Assembly (NCBI GenBank): GCA_016700335.1
Contig: CP065014.1
Location: 285,001 to 349,000 of the forward strand
Reading direction: 5' to 3'
Length of the DNA stretch: 64,000 nucleotides
From: Chlorobiota bacterium
Lineage (GTDB): Bacteria > Bacteroidota > Ignavibacteria > OLB7
Shown here: positions 32,249-42,148 of the stretch, piece after piece
Numbering within the stretch: the first letter of the stretch is position 1
Layout: the number at the start of each line of letters is the position of its first letter
Program-made: the position numbers and the translations under genes
Notes under the pieces: generated by a model
Databases searched by the model: none
What the model was told of the DNA's origin: nothing
The model's input: the letters and a program-made list of their open reading frames with translations, nothing else

Positions 32249-33196
32249 ATGTCAAAGAATAAAACTCCATTAGGTAGAGGGCTTGGCGCATTGCTCGCTG
32301 ACTTAACAACAGATATAAGAGAATCAAAAACCAACTTATCTGATGATGATGGAAAATCAGTTGGTGTTATTTGTAAAATAGATATAGCACAAGTTAGACA
32401 AAATCCATTTCAACCTAGAATTGATTTTAATAAACAAGCACTCGATGAACTAAAGAATTCTATTGAAGAAAATGGTGTCATTCAACCAATCACTGTAAGG
32501 CGTGTACCTGGAGGTTTTGAATTAATCTCAGGTGAAAGAAGAGTGCGTGCTTCAATTGAAGCAAACATGACTTTAATTCCAGCATATATTATTAATGTTG
32601 AAAGCGATCGTGAAATGATGGAATTGGCTCTCATTGAAAATGTTCAAAGAGAAAATCTTAACCCAATAGAAATTGCAATTGGTTATCAAAGGCTAATTAA
32701 AGAATGCGATTTAACACAAGAGGAATTAGGAAGAAAAATTTCAAAGGATCGTTCTACTGTAACAAACACTTTAAGATTGCTAAAACTACCTAATGAAATT
32801 CAAGAATCTGTTAGGCATGGAGAAATTACTATGGGTCACGCTAGAGCATTGTTAACATTACAAGAAGTAGAGTTGCAGCTTGAGGTTTGGCAGAGAGTTG
32901 TAGAAGGCACATTATCGGTTAGGAAAACTGAAGATTTAGTTAGGCAAGCAGCTACAGCAGGAAAAGCAAAATTAAAGCAATTGTTAAATAACAATGTAAA
33001 TGCCACTGAAATTAACAACGAACTAGAGTTAACATTAACTGAGATTTCAGGAAGATTAAGGCAGGTATTAGGTACTCAAGTAAAAATTAAATCAAATAAT
33101 TCTGGCTCTGGTTCGGTAGTCATTGATTATTACTCAAGTGTAGATTTAGAAAGATTGCTAGAACTGTTTGCCGTTTTAGAAAAAAAACAGATTTAA
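32249..33196 (+). CDS. parB: Chromosome partitioning protein ParB (Spo0J)
   Basis: A 315-residue protein. The N-terminal LGRGLGALLAD contacts ParA, and IRQ-type VRQNPFQPRI and GELISGERRVRAS (GERRxRA) form the CTP-binding ParB domain. The central HTH (LTQEELGRKISKDRSTVTNTLRLLKLP) binds parS, and the C-terminus dimerises. It loads on parS near the origin, so an origin region may be close but is not in the visible intergenic DNA. Confidence 0.95.
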   Translation: MSKNKTPLGRGLGALLADLTTDIRESKTNLSDDDGKSVGVICKIDIAQVRQNPFQPRIDFNKQALDELKNSIEENGVIQPITVRRVPGGFELISGERRVRASIEANMTLIPAYIINVESDREMMELALIENVQRENLNPIEIAIGYQRLIKECDLTQEELGRKISKDRSTVTNTLRLLKLPNEIQESVRHGEITMGHARALLTLQEVELQLEVWQRVVEGTLSVRKTEDLVRQAATAGKAKLKQLLNNNVNATEINNELELTLTEISGRLRQVLGTQVKIKSNNSGSGSVVIDYYSSVDLERLLELFAVLEKKQI

Positions 33197-33383
33197 TCAA
33201 CATTTGAATTTAATAGATGCTAATATCAATATTTAAAATTTATTCCTAAAATTTAATTGCTAATAATTAATCAATATTTTCGGCTACATATCGATTCTTT
33301 TTTGTGTTTATAGTTTATCTCACTTGATTTTATCATTTTACTTCATAATAATTTATATTGAACCAAAACCAATTTTTGAATAT

Positions 33384-33833
33384 ATGATTTCAGGAATTTC
33401 AGATTTAAAGTTAATAGAACATGAGCCAGCAAATGTAAGAATGAAAAAAGTTGCTACCATATTTATAAGTATTGTTAAGAAAGATTTTGATTTAACATTA
33501 GACATGACTTATAATAGTATCAATTTATTAGATGAGGTAATTTCAAATGAATGGGGTTATACAACAAAGCCAATACCAAATGAAGTTATCTTAGGCTTTG
33601 GAGCTTATTTAGGAGAGATTATAAAAAACCAATCTAAAGGCAGATGGGTTAGTGGTTTTTCAGATGAAAATCCTGCAACTATATTTTATCTTCCTAAAAA
33701 TGAGCAATCCGATTCAATTAGTATATCACCATTTCTAATAATAAGAGATAAATTTAACAACCATTTGAAGTATTCAATTACTACAGCTTTTGATGTTGTT
33801 ATGAAAATATTAGAAGAGAATAAACAAAGATGA
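33384..33833 (+). CDS. Conserved hypothetical protein
   Basis: About 149 residues from the ATG at 33384; an upstream TTG at 33324 would add 20 mostly hydrophobic residues and is less likely. Visible features are an alpha-helical N-terminus (SDLKLIEHEPANVRMKKVATIFISIVKKDFDLTLDM), a GFGAYLGEIIKNQSKGRWVSG segment, and no membrane helix. It shares a four-base overlap with the thioesterase gene. I do not recognise a family. Confidence 0.6.
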   Translation: MISGISDLKLIEHEPANVRMKKVATIFISIVKKDFDLTLDMTYNSINLLDEVISNEWGYTTKPIPNEVILGFGAYLGEIIKNQSKGRWVSGFSDENPATIFYLPKNEQSDSISISPFLIIRDKFNNHLKYSITTAFDVVMKILEENKQR

Positions 33834-34243
33834 GTAATTATGTTGCCACTGGTGAAACCACTCTAAGAGTTAGGTTTACTGAATGCGATTCTATGCAAGT
33901 TGTTCATCATTCCCAATATATAAGATACTTTGAAATAGGAAGAACCGAGATAATGAGAGCCAAAGGTCTGCCTTATTCTGTAATTGAAAAGGAAGGTTTT
34001 TTTATTATTGTACTTTCAGTTGAATGTAGTTATTTAAAGCCAGCAAGATATGATGATGTATTAACTTTAAAAGCTAAGCTGCGTAAATTAACAGGTGTTA
34101 GATTGTACTTTGATTATGAAATTTTAAATGAGAAGAATGAACTTCTTGTTACTGGTACTACTTGCCACGCTTTTGCTGATTCTTCAAATTTCAAACCAGT
34201 AAAGCCACCGAAAGATTTTATTGAAATTGTTTGTAGTAGTTAA
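33830..34243 (+). CDS. Acyl-CoA thioesterase, YbgC/FadM (4HBT) family
   Basis: A 137-residue hotdog-fold protein. VRFTECDSMQVVHHSQYIRYFEIGRTE is the signature with the catalytic Asp and the HHxxYxRYFExGR motif. The rest (LRKLTGVRLYFDYEIL...GTTCHAFAD) fits the central helix and beta-sheet. The family hydrolyses acyl- or aryl-CoA thioesters, often linked with the Tol-Pal system, which is not visible here. It overlaps the hypothetical gene upstream by four bases. Confidence 0.9.
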   Translation: MSNYVATGETTLRVRFTECDSMQVVHHSQYIRYFEIGRTEIMRAKGLPYSVIEKEGFFIIVLSVECSYLKPARYDDVLTLKAKLRKLTGVRLYFDYEILNEKNELLVTGTTCHAFADSSNFKPVKPPKDFIEIVCSS

Positions 34244-34330
34244 AAATGCTATTTAAAACATTTAAAAAAAATTGGATTCAAAACGTTAGGTAAATTTTAA
34301 TATTATTTTTTATGATAAATTGTTTTAGAT

Positions 34331-35065
34331 ATGATTAATCAAAAAATAAAAATTGCTTTATTGGGTTACGGAGCTATGGGTCGTGAAATTGAAAAAATTT
34401 CTGAAGCTAATGGTGCTGTAATTACAGACATTTTCGATATTGATTCTCCCATTTCTGAAACTGGAAATTATAACTTTGATGTTGCAATTGACTTCACACA
34501 TCCAGGTGCAGTATTAGAAAATATTCAAAAGCTAACTAAGTTAAATAAACCTATGGTTATTGGAACTACTGGTTGGTACGAAAATTTGAGTGAAGTTGAG
34601 AAATTAATACAAGAAAAAAATGGTAAGTTGATTTATGCAAGTAATTTTTCAGTTGGTGTGCAGTTATTATTTAAAATTATCAGAAATGCTTCAGCTTTGT
34701 TTAATAATCAAGAGATGTATGATATTGCAATAAATGAAATTCATCATGTAAGAAAAGTTGATTCTCCAAGTGGAACTGCAATCTCTTTAGCAAATATAGT
34801 ACTCGATGAAGTAAATAGAAAAAGTGAAACATTGTACGAAACATCACATCAAAAAATTGACAGCAATCAGCTTCATGTAACTAGCAGCAGATTAGGGGAT
34901 ACTCCTGGCACTCATACTGTTTCTTATGATTGTTCAGCTGATACTATTGAAATTACTCATAGAGCAAGAAATAGATCTGGTTTTGCTATAGGTTCTATTA
35001 TTGCTTCTAAATGGATATTGAATCAAGGAAAGAGTGGAGTTTATTTATTTGATGATATCCTTTAG
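34331..35065 (+). CDS. dapB: 4-hydroxy-tetrahydrodipicolinate reductase
   Basis: A 244-residue enzyme with an N-terminal NAD(P)H Rossmann motif (LLGYGAMGREI, GxGxxG), DFTHPGAV, and the catalytic HHVRKVDSPSGTA loop holding the proton-donor His and substrate-binding Lys. It reduces dihydrodipicolinate in the diaminopimelate/lysine pathway. It is nearer the length of the shorter DapB group. It converges on rqcH. Confidence 0.93.
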   Translation: MINQKIKIALLGYGAMGREIEKISEANGAVITDIFDIDSPISETGNYNFDVAIDFTHPGAVLENIQKLTKLNKPMVIGTTGWYENLSEVEKLIQEKNGKLIYASNFSVGVQLLFKIIRNASALFNNQEMYDIAINEIHHVRKVDSPSGTAISLANIVLDEVNRKSETLYETSHQKIDSNQLHVTSSRLGDTPGTHTVSYDCSADTIEITHRARNRSGFAIGSIIASKWILNQGKSGVYLFDDIL

Positions 35066-35074
35066 TAATTTTAT

Positions 35075-36715
35075 TTATGGTAGTTTTGGCTCAACTAATA
35101 ATACTTCTTCCTTATCTATAATAACAGATCCAATTGCTGAACCTTTTGGTTTTCGAACATATTTTTTTAAAGTATATGCAACTGAAACCATTTTTGAATT
35201 TTTTGCTCCAGAAAAATAAGCAGCTATACTTGCTGCAGTTTTAATTAATTCTTTAGTAGGTTTCTCTTTTAAATTATCCCATTTTAATATTACATGCGAA
35301 CCAGAACTCCCCCTTGCATGAAACCAATAATCATTTTGTCTTGCAAATTTTGTAGTTAATTCATCGTTATTTGTAGCGTTTTTTCCAGCGTAAATTTCGT
35401 ACTTTTCATTTACAATAAATTTCCTAAATCTTTCTGGAGCACCTGCAATATGAGCCTCTCCAACTGGACGAAATGATTTTGAATTATCTTTTTTTATAGA
35501 CTCCAATTCTTTTATTGTTTTACTATTTTTAACTTTAAACTCTAATCTCATTAATATATCTCTTCGTTTTTTTGTACTCACTAAATCAAGTTCATTTTTT
35601 ACAATTGCCAATTTTGAATTTTTAGATTTCCTAAAGTAACGTTCTGCATTTTCAACAGCAGTTAAATTCTCATCTAAAAATATCTCAAATTGTTGATCAT
35701 AAAAATTTGTAACTTCAATTTTTTTCGCCCCTTTTTCTATCCTAAATATATTTGCTATTATTAACTTCCCAATTTCATCTGATTCAAAAGCTTTCTTTTC
35801 GAGTTCTTCTATTTTAATTTTTTTCTTTAGTGTTGCTTGTAATTTTTCAATATCATCAGTTACTTTATTAAGCATCTGTTTCCTTAATAATTCAAACGAT
35901 GAGTTTACTCCTGTAATAGCTCTATAAGTCCGTATTGCTTTATTTAAGTTATCAAAACTTTCAACTTTCACAGATTTTTCTTCTAACGAAAGAAACTTTG
36001 TTGGTACAAAAATCACTTCATTTTGAGTATAATAAATATAAAACAAATTACTTAATTCACATTCAGAATAAACAATATCTATGTGGTTCAATAATAAATC
36101 TAGTACAGATTTATCGATATTTTTTAAAATAAAATTTGGGTCTAAATTAGATCTAAATAGCGACTCAAGTGCTATTCTACGCCCTATTTGTGGCATTAAT
36201 TGAACAATTGTTTTTAAAGCATTTTCATCACTCAATAAAATATTCTTGTATAGATTTGAAAATGAAGTTACTTCTTCTTGTAGCTCTCCAAACAAAATAT
36301 CATCAAAATTATTATCAAATTTTTGGAAAGATTCTTGAATTAAATTATTGTTTGTGAAAATAACATTTCCATTGCCTGAACCAAAGAATATTATTGAAAT
36401 ACATTTATTGTTTGACAACATTAAATTTACAACTCTTTCTGAATGATGTATATTTATATCTACAATTTTTTCACCTAAAGCATCATTGAAAAAATCAATA
36501 GTATTTTTTTTTGCCCGATTGAATTCATTAAGAATTATAGTATATCCAATTTGCAAGTCAATTGAAGTTTCAACAAAAATTGATTCAATCCCTTTAAGAA
36601 ATCGCATTACAATTCTGTTCTTATCTTGGGAAAAACATTCTGCTAAAGTAGTATTAACAATAACTTTTCTTAATAGTTCAATCTCTTTTTCTAAAAGAAT
36701 TCTGTGCCTAATCAC
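35075..36715 (-). CDS. rqcH: RqcH (NFACT-family ribosome quality control protein)
   Basis: A 546-residue protein with an N-terminal NFACT-N domain (RHRILLEKEIELLRK...ECFSQDKNRIVMRF), a long coiled-coil middle region, and a C-terminal NFACT-R domain with the catalytic NDELTTKFARQNDYWFHARGSSGSHVIL. RqcH binds 50S ribosomes with stuck nascent chains and adds alanine tails for degradation. The start is GTG at 36715. A TAAATTTG -7-like element lies on the minus strand at 36750-36757. Length and motifs are complete. Confidence 0.9.
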   Translation of the reverse strand: MIRHRILLEKEIELLRKVIVNTTLAECFSQDKNRIVMRFLKGIESIFVETSIDLQIGYTIILNEFNRAKKNTIDFFNDALGEKIVDINIHHSERVVNLMLSNNKCISIIFFGSGNGNVIFTNNNLIQESFQKFDNNFDDILFGELQEEVTSFSNLYKNILLSDENALKTIVQLMPQIGRRIALESLFRSNLDPNFILKNIDKSVLDLLLNHIDIVYSECELSNLFYIYYTQNEVIFVPTKFLSLEEKSVKVESFDNLNKAIRTYRAITGVNSSFELLRKQMLNKVTDDIEKLQATLKKKIKIEELEKKAFESDEIGKLIIANIFRIEKGAKKIEVTNFYDQQFEIFLDENLTAVENAERYFRKSKNSKLAIVKNELDLVSTKKRRDILMRLEFKVKNSKTIKELESIKKDNSKSFRPVGEAHIAGAPERFRKFIVNEKYEIYAGKNATNNDELTTKFARQNDYWFHARGSSGSHVILKWDNLKEKPTKELIKTAASIAAYFSGAKNSKMVSVAYTLKKYVRKPKGSAIGSVIIDKEEVLLVEPKLP

Positions 36716-36833
36716 AATAGTATAAAAATAATAATTATAAAATAATTTGCAAATTTAATCAATCATAAATTGTTGAAAATTTTTACTTGTTTGTTTGATG
36801 TTAATTTTGCAAATCAAAAATAAATCAATACAA

Positions 36834-37703
36834 ATGGAAATTAATTCTGAAACAGTAATTGTGATTACTGGTGCAAGCTCTGGAATTGGGAGAGCTATTG
36901 CGTTGGCTTTAGCAAATTATAAAGCTAAAATTGTAATTCTAGCTAGAAGAAAAAATTTGATAGATGAGTTATCAAAAGAAATTAGAATTAAAGGAGCTGA
37001 AGTTTATGGGATTGAATGTGACGTAACATTAAAAAATGAAACAGAATCAACAATAGATAAAATCATTGAAAAGTATGGTAAAATAGATGTATTAATAAAC
37101 AATGCTGGTAGAGGTCATTTTGGATATATTGAAGACACAACAGAAGAGCAAATTGATAATATATTTAAAGTTAATGTCTTTTCACTTTGGTATACAACAG
37201 CAAAAACTCTTCAATACATGAGACCTAATAACTCAGGGCATATAATTAATATTTCATCTATTGCAGGTAAAATTGGTTTTCCATCAAATGCAGCTTATGT
37301 ATCTGCTAAGCACGCAGTTGTAGGCTTTAACAGAGCGCTAAGGTGTGAGTTAGTTGGTACAAATATTAATGCAACAGTTGTAATGCCAGCTGGAGTACTA
37401 ACTGATTGGGCTGTAAATACCGAAGGTGGAAGTATGATTGAATTATTTGAATATGAATCTAAAAGAGGGTCAGAAATTGCGAAAGCTGAAGGAATTATTC
37501 AACCTAAAATTCCTTTGTTAAGACCTGAAGAAATAGCAAGTAAAATAATTGAATGTATAAAAAACCCAACTCCAGAACTGTATACACACGAAGGAACCCA
37601 ACAATTAGCTATAAATTATGAACAAGATATTGTATCTGTTGAAAAAACATTAATTCCTTCTTGGATTGCAAATAGAGAAGGTTATTTGAAAATTAAATCA
37701 TAA
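36834..37703 (+). CDS. Short-chain dehydrogenase/reductase (SDR)
   Basis: About 289 residues from the ATG at 36834. The Rossmann motif TGASSGIG follows near the N-terminus, then NNAG and the catalytic SISSIAG...YVSAKH (Tyr and Lys). The oxidoreductase is NAD(P)H-dependent; substrate unknown. An ATG at 36798 is also in frame, but a -7-like TAATTTTG at 36802-36809 lies after it, so transcription likely starts near 36816 and 36834 is the better start. The gene is followed by a two-subunit-fused E1 gene with a short gap. Confidence 0.85.
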   Translation: MEINSETVIVITGASSGIGRAIALALANYKAKIVILARRKNLIDELSKEIRIKGAEVYGIECDVTLKNETESTIDKIIEKYGKIDVLINNAGRGHFGYIEDTTEEQIDNIFKVNVFSLWYTTAKTLQYMRPNNSGHIINISSIAGKIGFPSNAAYVSAKHAVVGFNRALRCELVGTNINATVVMPAGVLTDWAVNTEGGSMIELFEYESKRGSEIAKAEGIIQPKIPLLRPEEIASKIIECIKNPTPELYTHEGTQQLAINYEQDIVSVEKTLIPSWIANREGYLKIKS

Positions 37704-37705
37704 AA

Positions 37706-39733
37706 ATGTATTTTACAAACGAAAAGCAATTAAAACTGTATAAATCACTTTTATTGCCAAGATTGATTGAAGAAAAAATGATGATTCTTCTTCGACAAGG
37801 GAAAATTAGTAAATGGTTTTCTGGAATTGGACAAGAAGCAATTTCAGTTGGAGCAACAGAGGCTTTGCAAAAAACAGATTTCATTTTACCACTACATAGG
37901 AACCTTGGAGTTTTTACTTCTAGGGGAGTTCCTCTTGATAAGCTTTTCCTTCAATGGCAAGGTAAAAAAGAAGGCTTTACAAAAGGGAGAGATAGATCAT
38001 TTCATTTTGGATCGTTGGAACATAGAATAATTGGCATGATCTCACATCTTGGAGCAATGCTTGGTGTTGCAGATGGGCTAGCCTTAGCGAGTAATCTTTT
38101 AAAAGAAAAAAATAATAAATTATCTGATTTAGAGTTAGATGGATTACTTAAGAATGAAGGAAATTCAATTTCACTTGTATTTAGTGGTGATGGAGGTGCA
38201 AGTGAAGGTGATTTTCATGAAGCAATTAACACAGCTGCAGTTTGGGATTTACCAGTGATTTTTTTAATTGAAAATAATGGCTATGGATTATCAACTCCTT
38301 CAAGTGAACAGTTTAGATGCAAACAATTTATTGACAAAGCAATTGGTTATGGTATTGAAGGTGTTCAAGTTGATGGTAATAATATCTTAGAGGTTTATTC
38401 TACAGTTTCAAAAATTGCATCAAAAATGCGAGTTAATAGAAAACCTGTAATTCTAGAAGCAGTGACTTTTAGAATGAGAGGTCATGAAGAAGCTTCAGGT
38501 AATAAATATGTTCCTCGTGAGTTGATTATAGAATGGGAAAAAAAAGATCCAATTAAAAATTTTGAAAATAAATTATTTTATTCTGGAATTCTAAATGAAT
38601 CATCAAAAATTCAAATAAGAAATAATATTAAAAGTAAGATTGATGAAGCAGTATATATTATGCTTACAGATTTACCATTTATTTCCAACGAACAAGAAGA
38701 AATTAATGATGTTTATTCTGTGAAAAAAAGAAAATTCTCAATACCCAAAAATGATAATTTAATTGAAAATGAAATTAGATTTGTTGATGCAATTTCTGAA
38801 GGATTAACAGAATCTTTAAATCAAAATGAGAAATTAATTGTGATGGGGCAAGACATAGCGGAATATGGTGGAGCATTTAAAGTTACAGATGGATTATTGA
38901 ATACTTTTGGAAAAGCAAGGATTAGAAATACTCCTCTTTGTGAATCAGCTATAATTGGAGCTGGTCTTGGTCTTGCTTTAAGAGGATTTAATTCTGTAAT
39001 TGAGATGCAATTCGCAGATTTTGTTTCATGTGGATTTAACCAGATTGTTAATAACCTTGCTAAAACCCATTACAGATGGGGTGAGTCGGTTAATGTTACT
39101 TTAAGAATGCCTACAGGTGCTGGAGTTGGAGCAGGACCATTCCACTCTCAAAGCAATGAAGCTTGGTTTACTCATGTTGCTGGATTAAAAGTTGTTTACC
39201 CATCTACTCCATACAATGCTAAAGGTTTGTTGATAAGCTCTATTGAAGACCCTAATCCAGTCTTGTATTTTGAACATAAGCATTTGTATAGGCTCATTAA
39301 AGGGATTGTGCCAAATGGATATTATACTATTCCAATTGGAGAAGCTAGAGTTGTTCAAAATGGAAATGATGCCACAATTGTTACTTATGGTTGGGGAGTT
39401 CATTGGGCAATAGAAGTGGCAAACCAACTTAAAGATATTTACAGTATTGAGGTGATTGATTTGCAAACTTTATTACCTTTAGACAAACAGACAATTTATG
39501 ATTCAATAAGAAAAACTTCCAAATGTTTAGTACTTCATGAAGATACTTTAACTGGTGGTTATGGAGGAGAAATTTCTGCTTTGATAAGTGAATTCTGCTT
39601 TAATTTTCTTGATGCACCCGTAATGAGACTATGTTCTATGGATACTCCTGTTCCATTTAACCCAATTTTGGAAGCTGATTATTTACCTTGTTCAAAACTT
39701 AAGAAAAAGATTTTGGAGTTATTGGAATGGTAA
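37706..39733 (+). CDS. Fused alpha/beta E1 component of a 2-oxo acid dehydrogenase
   Basis: A 675-residue fusion. Residues about 1-310 are the alpha subunit with the TPP-binding GDGGASEGDFHEAINTAAVW...ENNGYGLSTP. Residues about 345-675 are the beta subunit: GQDIAEYGGAFKVTDGLL, and LHEDTLTGGYGGEISALI at the end. These enzymes decarboxylate branched-chain 2-oxo acids or pyruvate and pass the acyl group to E2. No E2 or E3 gene is adjacent. Alpha-beta fused E1 is known in several Bacteroidota. Two bases separate it from the SDR stop. Confidence 0.9.
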   Translation: MYFTNEKQLKLYKSLLLPRLIEEKMMILLRQGKISKWFSGIGQEAISVGATEALQKTDFILPLHRNLGVFTSRGVPLDKLFLQWQGKKEGFTKGRDRSFHFGSLEHRIIGMISHLGAMLGVADGLALASNLLKEKNNKLSDLELDGLLKNEGNSISLVFSGDGGASEGDFHEAINTAAVWDLPVIFLIENNGYGLSTPSSEQFRCKQFIDKAIGYGIEGVQVDGNNILEVYSTVSKIASKMRVNRKPVILEAVTFRMRGHEEASGNKYVPRELIIEWEKKDPIKNFENKLFYSGILNESSKIQIRNNIKSKIDEAVYIMLTDLPFISNEQEEINDVYSVKKRKFSIPKNDNLIENEIRFVDAISEGLTESLNQNEKLIVMGQDIAEYGGAFKVTDGLLNTFGKARIRNTPLCESAIIGAGLGLALRGFNSVIEMQFADFVSCGFNQIVNNLAKTHYRWGESVNVTLRMPTGAGVGAGPFHSQSNEAWFTHVAGLKVVYPSTPYNAKGLLISSIEDPNPVLYFEHKHLYRLIKGIVPNGYYTIPIGEARVVQNGNDATIVTYGWGVHWAIEVANQLKDIYSIEVIDLQTLLPLDKQTIYDSIRKTSKCLVLHEDTLTGGYGGEISALISEFCFNFLDAPVMRLCSMDTPVPFNPILEADYLPCSKLKKKILELLEW

Positions 39734-40046
39734 AATCAATTGGGGTTTTTATTATAATATTAGAAAATTTAATTTTAAGTGATTCACAAATATTTAAAAT
39801 TAATTTTTAGGAATAATAGATTAGATTTATAACAATTAATAAAAGATTCTAAAATAATTGTAACTTTTAGCTAAATAATATGAGACTTATTATTGAATTT
39901 CCATTTAGAATTTTGTATTATAATATTTTGTTTAAGTACTAATTTTAAGTTATAACTAAAGTAATAAAAATAATATTTTGACGTTAAATTTCAATTGAAT
40001 TTAGATTCAACAATTATAATTTAACTGGTTTGAAATTTCTAATTAG
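39734..40046. other. AT-rich intergenic region, no gene
   Basis: About 310 bases with frequent stops in all frames. I find no RNA gene, terminator or promoter with confidence. It might contain the unrecognisable remains of the missing N-terminal half of the P-type ATPase pseudogene that follows, but no matching motif (such as DKTGTLT) can be seen. Confidence 0.4.
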
Positions 40047-41551
40047 TTGAATAGCAGTAAAATTATATTTGATCCTATGGAAATTGCTTTACATAATGCT
40101 TATCAAGAGAATGTTGAAATTGATTTAAGGCACAGTTATAATCTTATACATGAATATCCATTAGGTGGAAAGCCACCAATGATGACTCATATTTTTAGAG
40201 ATAATATAATAAATACGATAATAGCAGCAAAAGGTTCACCTGAAGCAATTATAAATGTCTCAAACTTTTCTGTTTTTGAAAAAGAACAGATTAATATAAT
40301 TTTAAAGACTTTAACAAAAGATGGGCATAGAGTTTTAGGAGTTGCATAATCTTTTTTTATTGGAGATAATTCCCCTAAGAATCAACAAGATTTATCATTT
40401 ATATTTAAAGGAATTGTTGCATTTTATGACCCACCTAAAAAGAATATAAGCATGGTTTGAGACCATTTTTATCAAGCAGGAATTAAAGTAAAAATAATAA
40501 CTGGTGATAATTATGAAACTACAAAAGCTATTGCCCAAGAGATTAACTTTATTGGTTATGACGATAGTATTTCCGGTGAAGAATTAATGAAGTTGAATGA
40601 ATATGATTTGAGAAAATGTGTATTGGAAACTAATATTTTTACTAGAATGTTCCCAGATGCAAAACTTAAGATCATCAATTCTTTGAAATTTCAAAACCAA
40701 ATTGATGCTATGACTGGTGATTGAGTGAATGATGGTCCTGCTTTAAAAGCTGCTCACAAATAGGTATTGCAATGGGTAAAAAAGGTACAGAGATACCCAA
40801 ACAAGCAGCTTCTTTGATTTTATTGGAAGATGATTTATCTAAAATGTTAGACTCTATAGCAATAGGAAGGCGAATTTATACAAATCTAAAAAAGGCTATT
40901 CATTATATTATTTCTATACATATTCCTATTGTACTTACAGTTATTATTCCATTAGCTTTAAATTGGAAATACCCAAATATTTTATCTCCAATTCATATAA
41001 TATTCCTAGAATTAATAATGGGTCCTACTTGTTTCATAATTTTTGAAAATGAACCAATTGAAAAAACCACAATGCTCTTACCTCCTCGACAGTTAACTAA
41101 CTCTTTGTTTAATAAAATGGAAATATTTACAAGCATAATACAAGGTTTAGTTATAACAATTGGAATCCTATTAGTTTACCAATATTCAATTTACAAAGCT
41201 TTTGATGAAGCTTATATTCGTACAATGATTTTCATAGTTATTATTACTTCAAATGTGTTTTTAACTTTAGTAAATCGCTCAAATTATTATTCAATACTAA
41301 CAACTTTGTTCTATAAAAATAACATGATTCCTTTTATCATTAGTTTAAGTGTTTTTATAACTGGACTATTAATTTACATACCTACTTTAACCACTTTTTT
41401 TGAATTCAAATCACTTGAAATAGAGCATTTATTAATTAGTATTGTAATAGGTTTTATTTCAGTTATTTGATTTGAATTTGAAAAATGGTTATTAGATATA
41501 AAAATTAAAATAATTAGATTTTTAATTATTAATAAGTCTTGTAAATTTTAA
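40047..41551 (+). pseudogene. Cation-transporting P-type ATPase, truncated and broken
   Basis: Conserved parts appear in order: FDPMEIALHNAY, GGKPPMMTHIF, AAKGSPEAI, AFYDPP, GIKVKIITGDN, RMFPDAKLKII, MTGD-stop-VNDGPALKAAH, then GKKGTEIPKQAASLILLEDDLSKM, HIPIVLTVIIPLAL, LELIMGPTC. This is the C-terminal half of a P2-type (Ca2+/Mg2+-like) ATPase. The N-terminal half with the DKTGT phosphorylation site is missing. Disruptions are TAA at 40347-40349, TGA at 40458-40460 and 40722-40724 (in the hinge GDGVNDxP), a frameshift near 40757, and TGA at 41468-41470. It is inactive. Confidence 0.88.
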
Positions 41552-41612
41552 ACATTTAGGAATTTATAGTTAATTTTTGAAGTAAAAGCAAAATTTAAAT
41601 TCTCTAATTATA

Positions 41613-42058
41613 TTGAAAATACAAACAACTAATTACAATGCTTCATTTATTGAAATATCTGAAGATTGTCCAGCTATAAGTGGTGAAATATCACCATAAA
41701 AAGTTAAAATAAAGAGTACTGCAAATTTGCAATTTGATCTTATTAACTATAGCCGTTATGAGTTTACTTCCGATGATGTTTTGTTTCAAGTTTTTTCTAT
41801 CAAAAATGAAATAAATAAAAGTGATTTAAAGAAAGCTAGACTTGAATTTTTTCAAAAGGTCAGCCTTGCTTAAGAACTTCACCTTTAACTAAAAAATATG
41901 GTTGGGGGATTCATTTTGATAAAAATTCTAAAATTGCAATTTATGGATGCGAGACTTTAGAATACAAAATTCTTTCGTTAGATGATTCATTAAAACATTT
42001 TAAAGCTATGAAATCAAAAAAAGTATTTATTTATAATTTTACAAATAGAGTTATGTGA
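41613..42058 (+). pseudogene. DUF6157-family protein, broken
   Basis: Translated from 41613, the pattern is QTTNYNASFIEISEDCPAISGEISP-stop-KVK, then ANLQFDLINYSRYEFTSDDVLFQVFSIKN. After a frameshift near 41860, QPCLRTSPLTKKYGWGIHFDKNSKIAIYGCETLEYK and FKAMKSKK follow. The in-frame TAA is at 41697-41699. The order of motifs is that of small DUF6157 proteins of unknown function. The start would be TTG. It lies beside the broken ATPase gene, so this stretch looks like a decaying region. Confidence 0.75.
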
Positions 42059-42148
42059 AATTAAGAATGTATGTTTTAAATTTACTTAATTGTCACTATT
42101 CATTCTTAACTTTCTGATTACCATTAACATCATTTAATTATTTTAAAA

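Noticed and set aside
40458..40724. In-frame TGA codons in the P-type ATPase as selenocysteine or recoded Trp
   Set aside because: The same gene also has a TAA and a frameshift and lacks its N-terminal half; other genes in the window use TGA as a normal stop.
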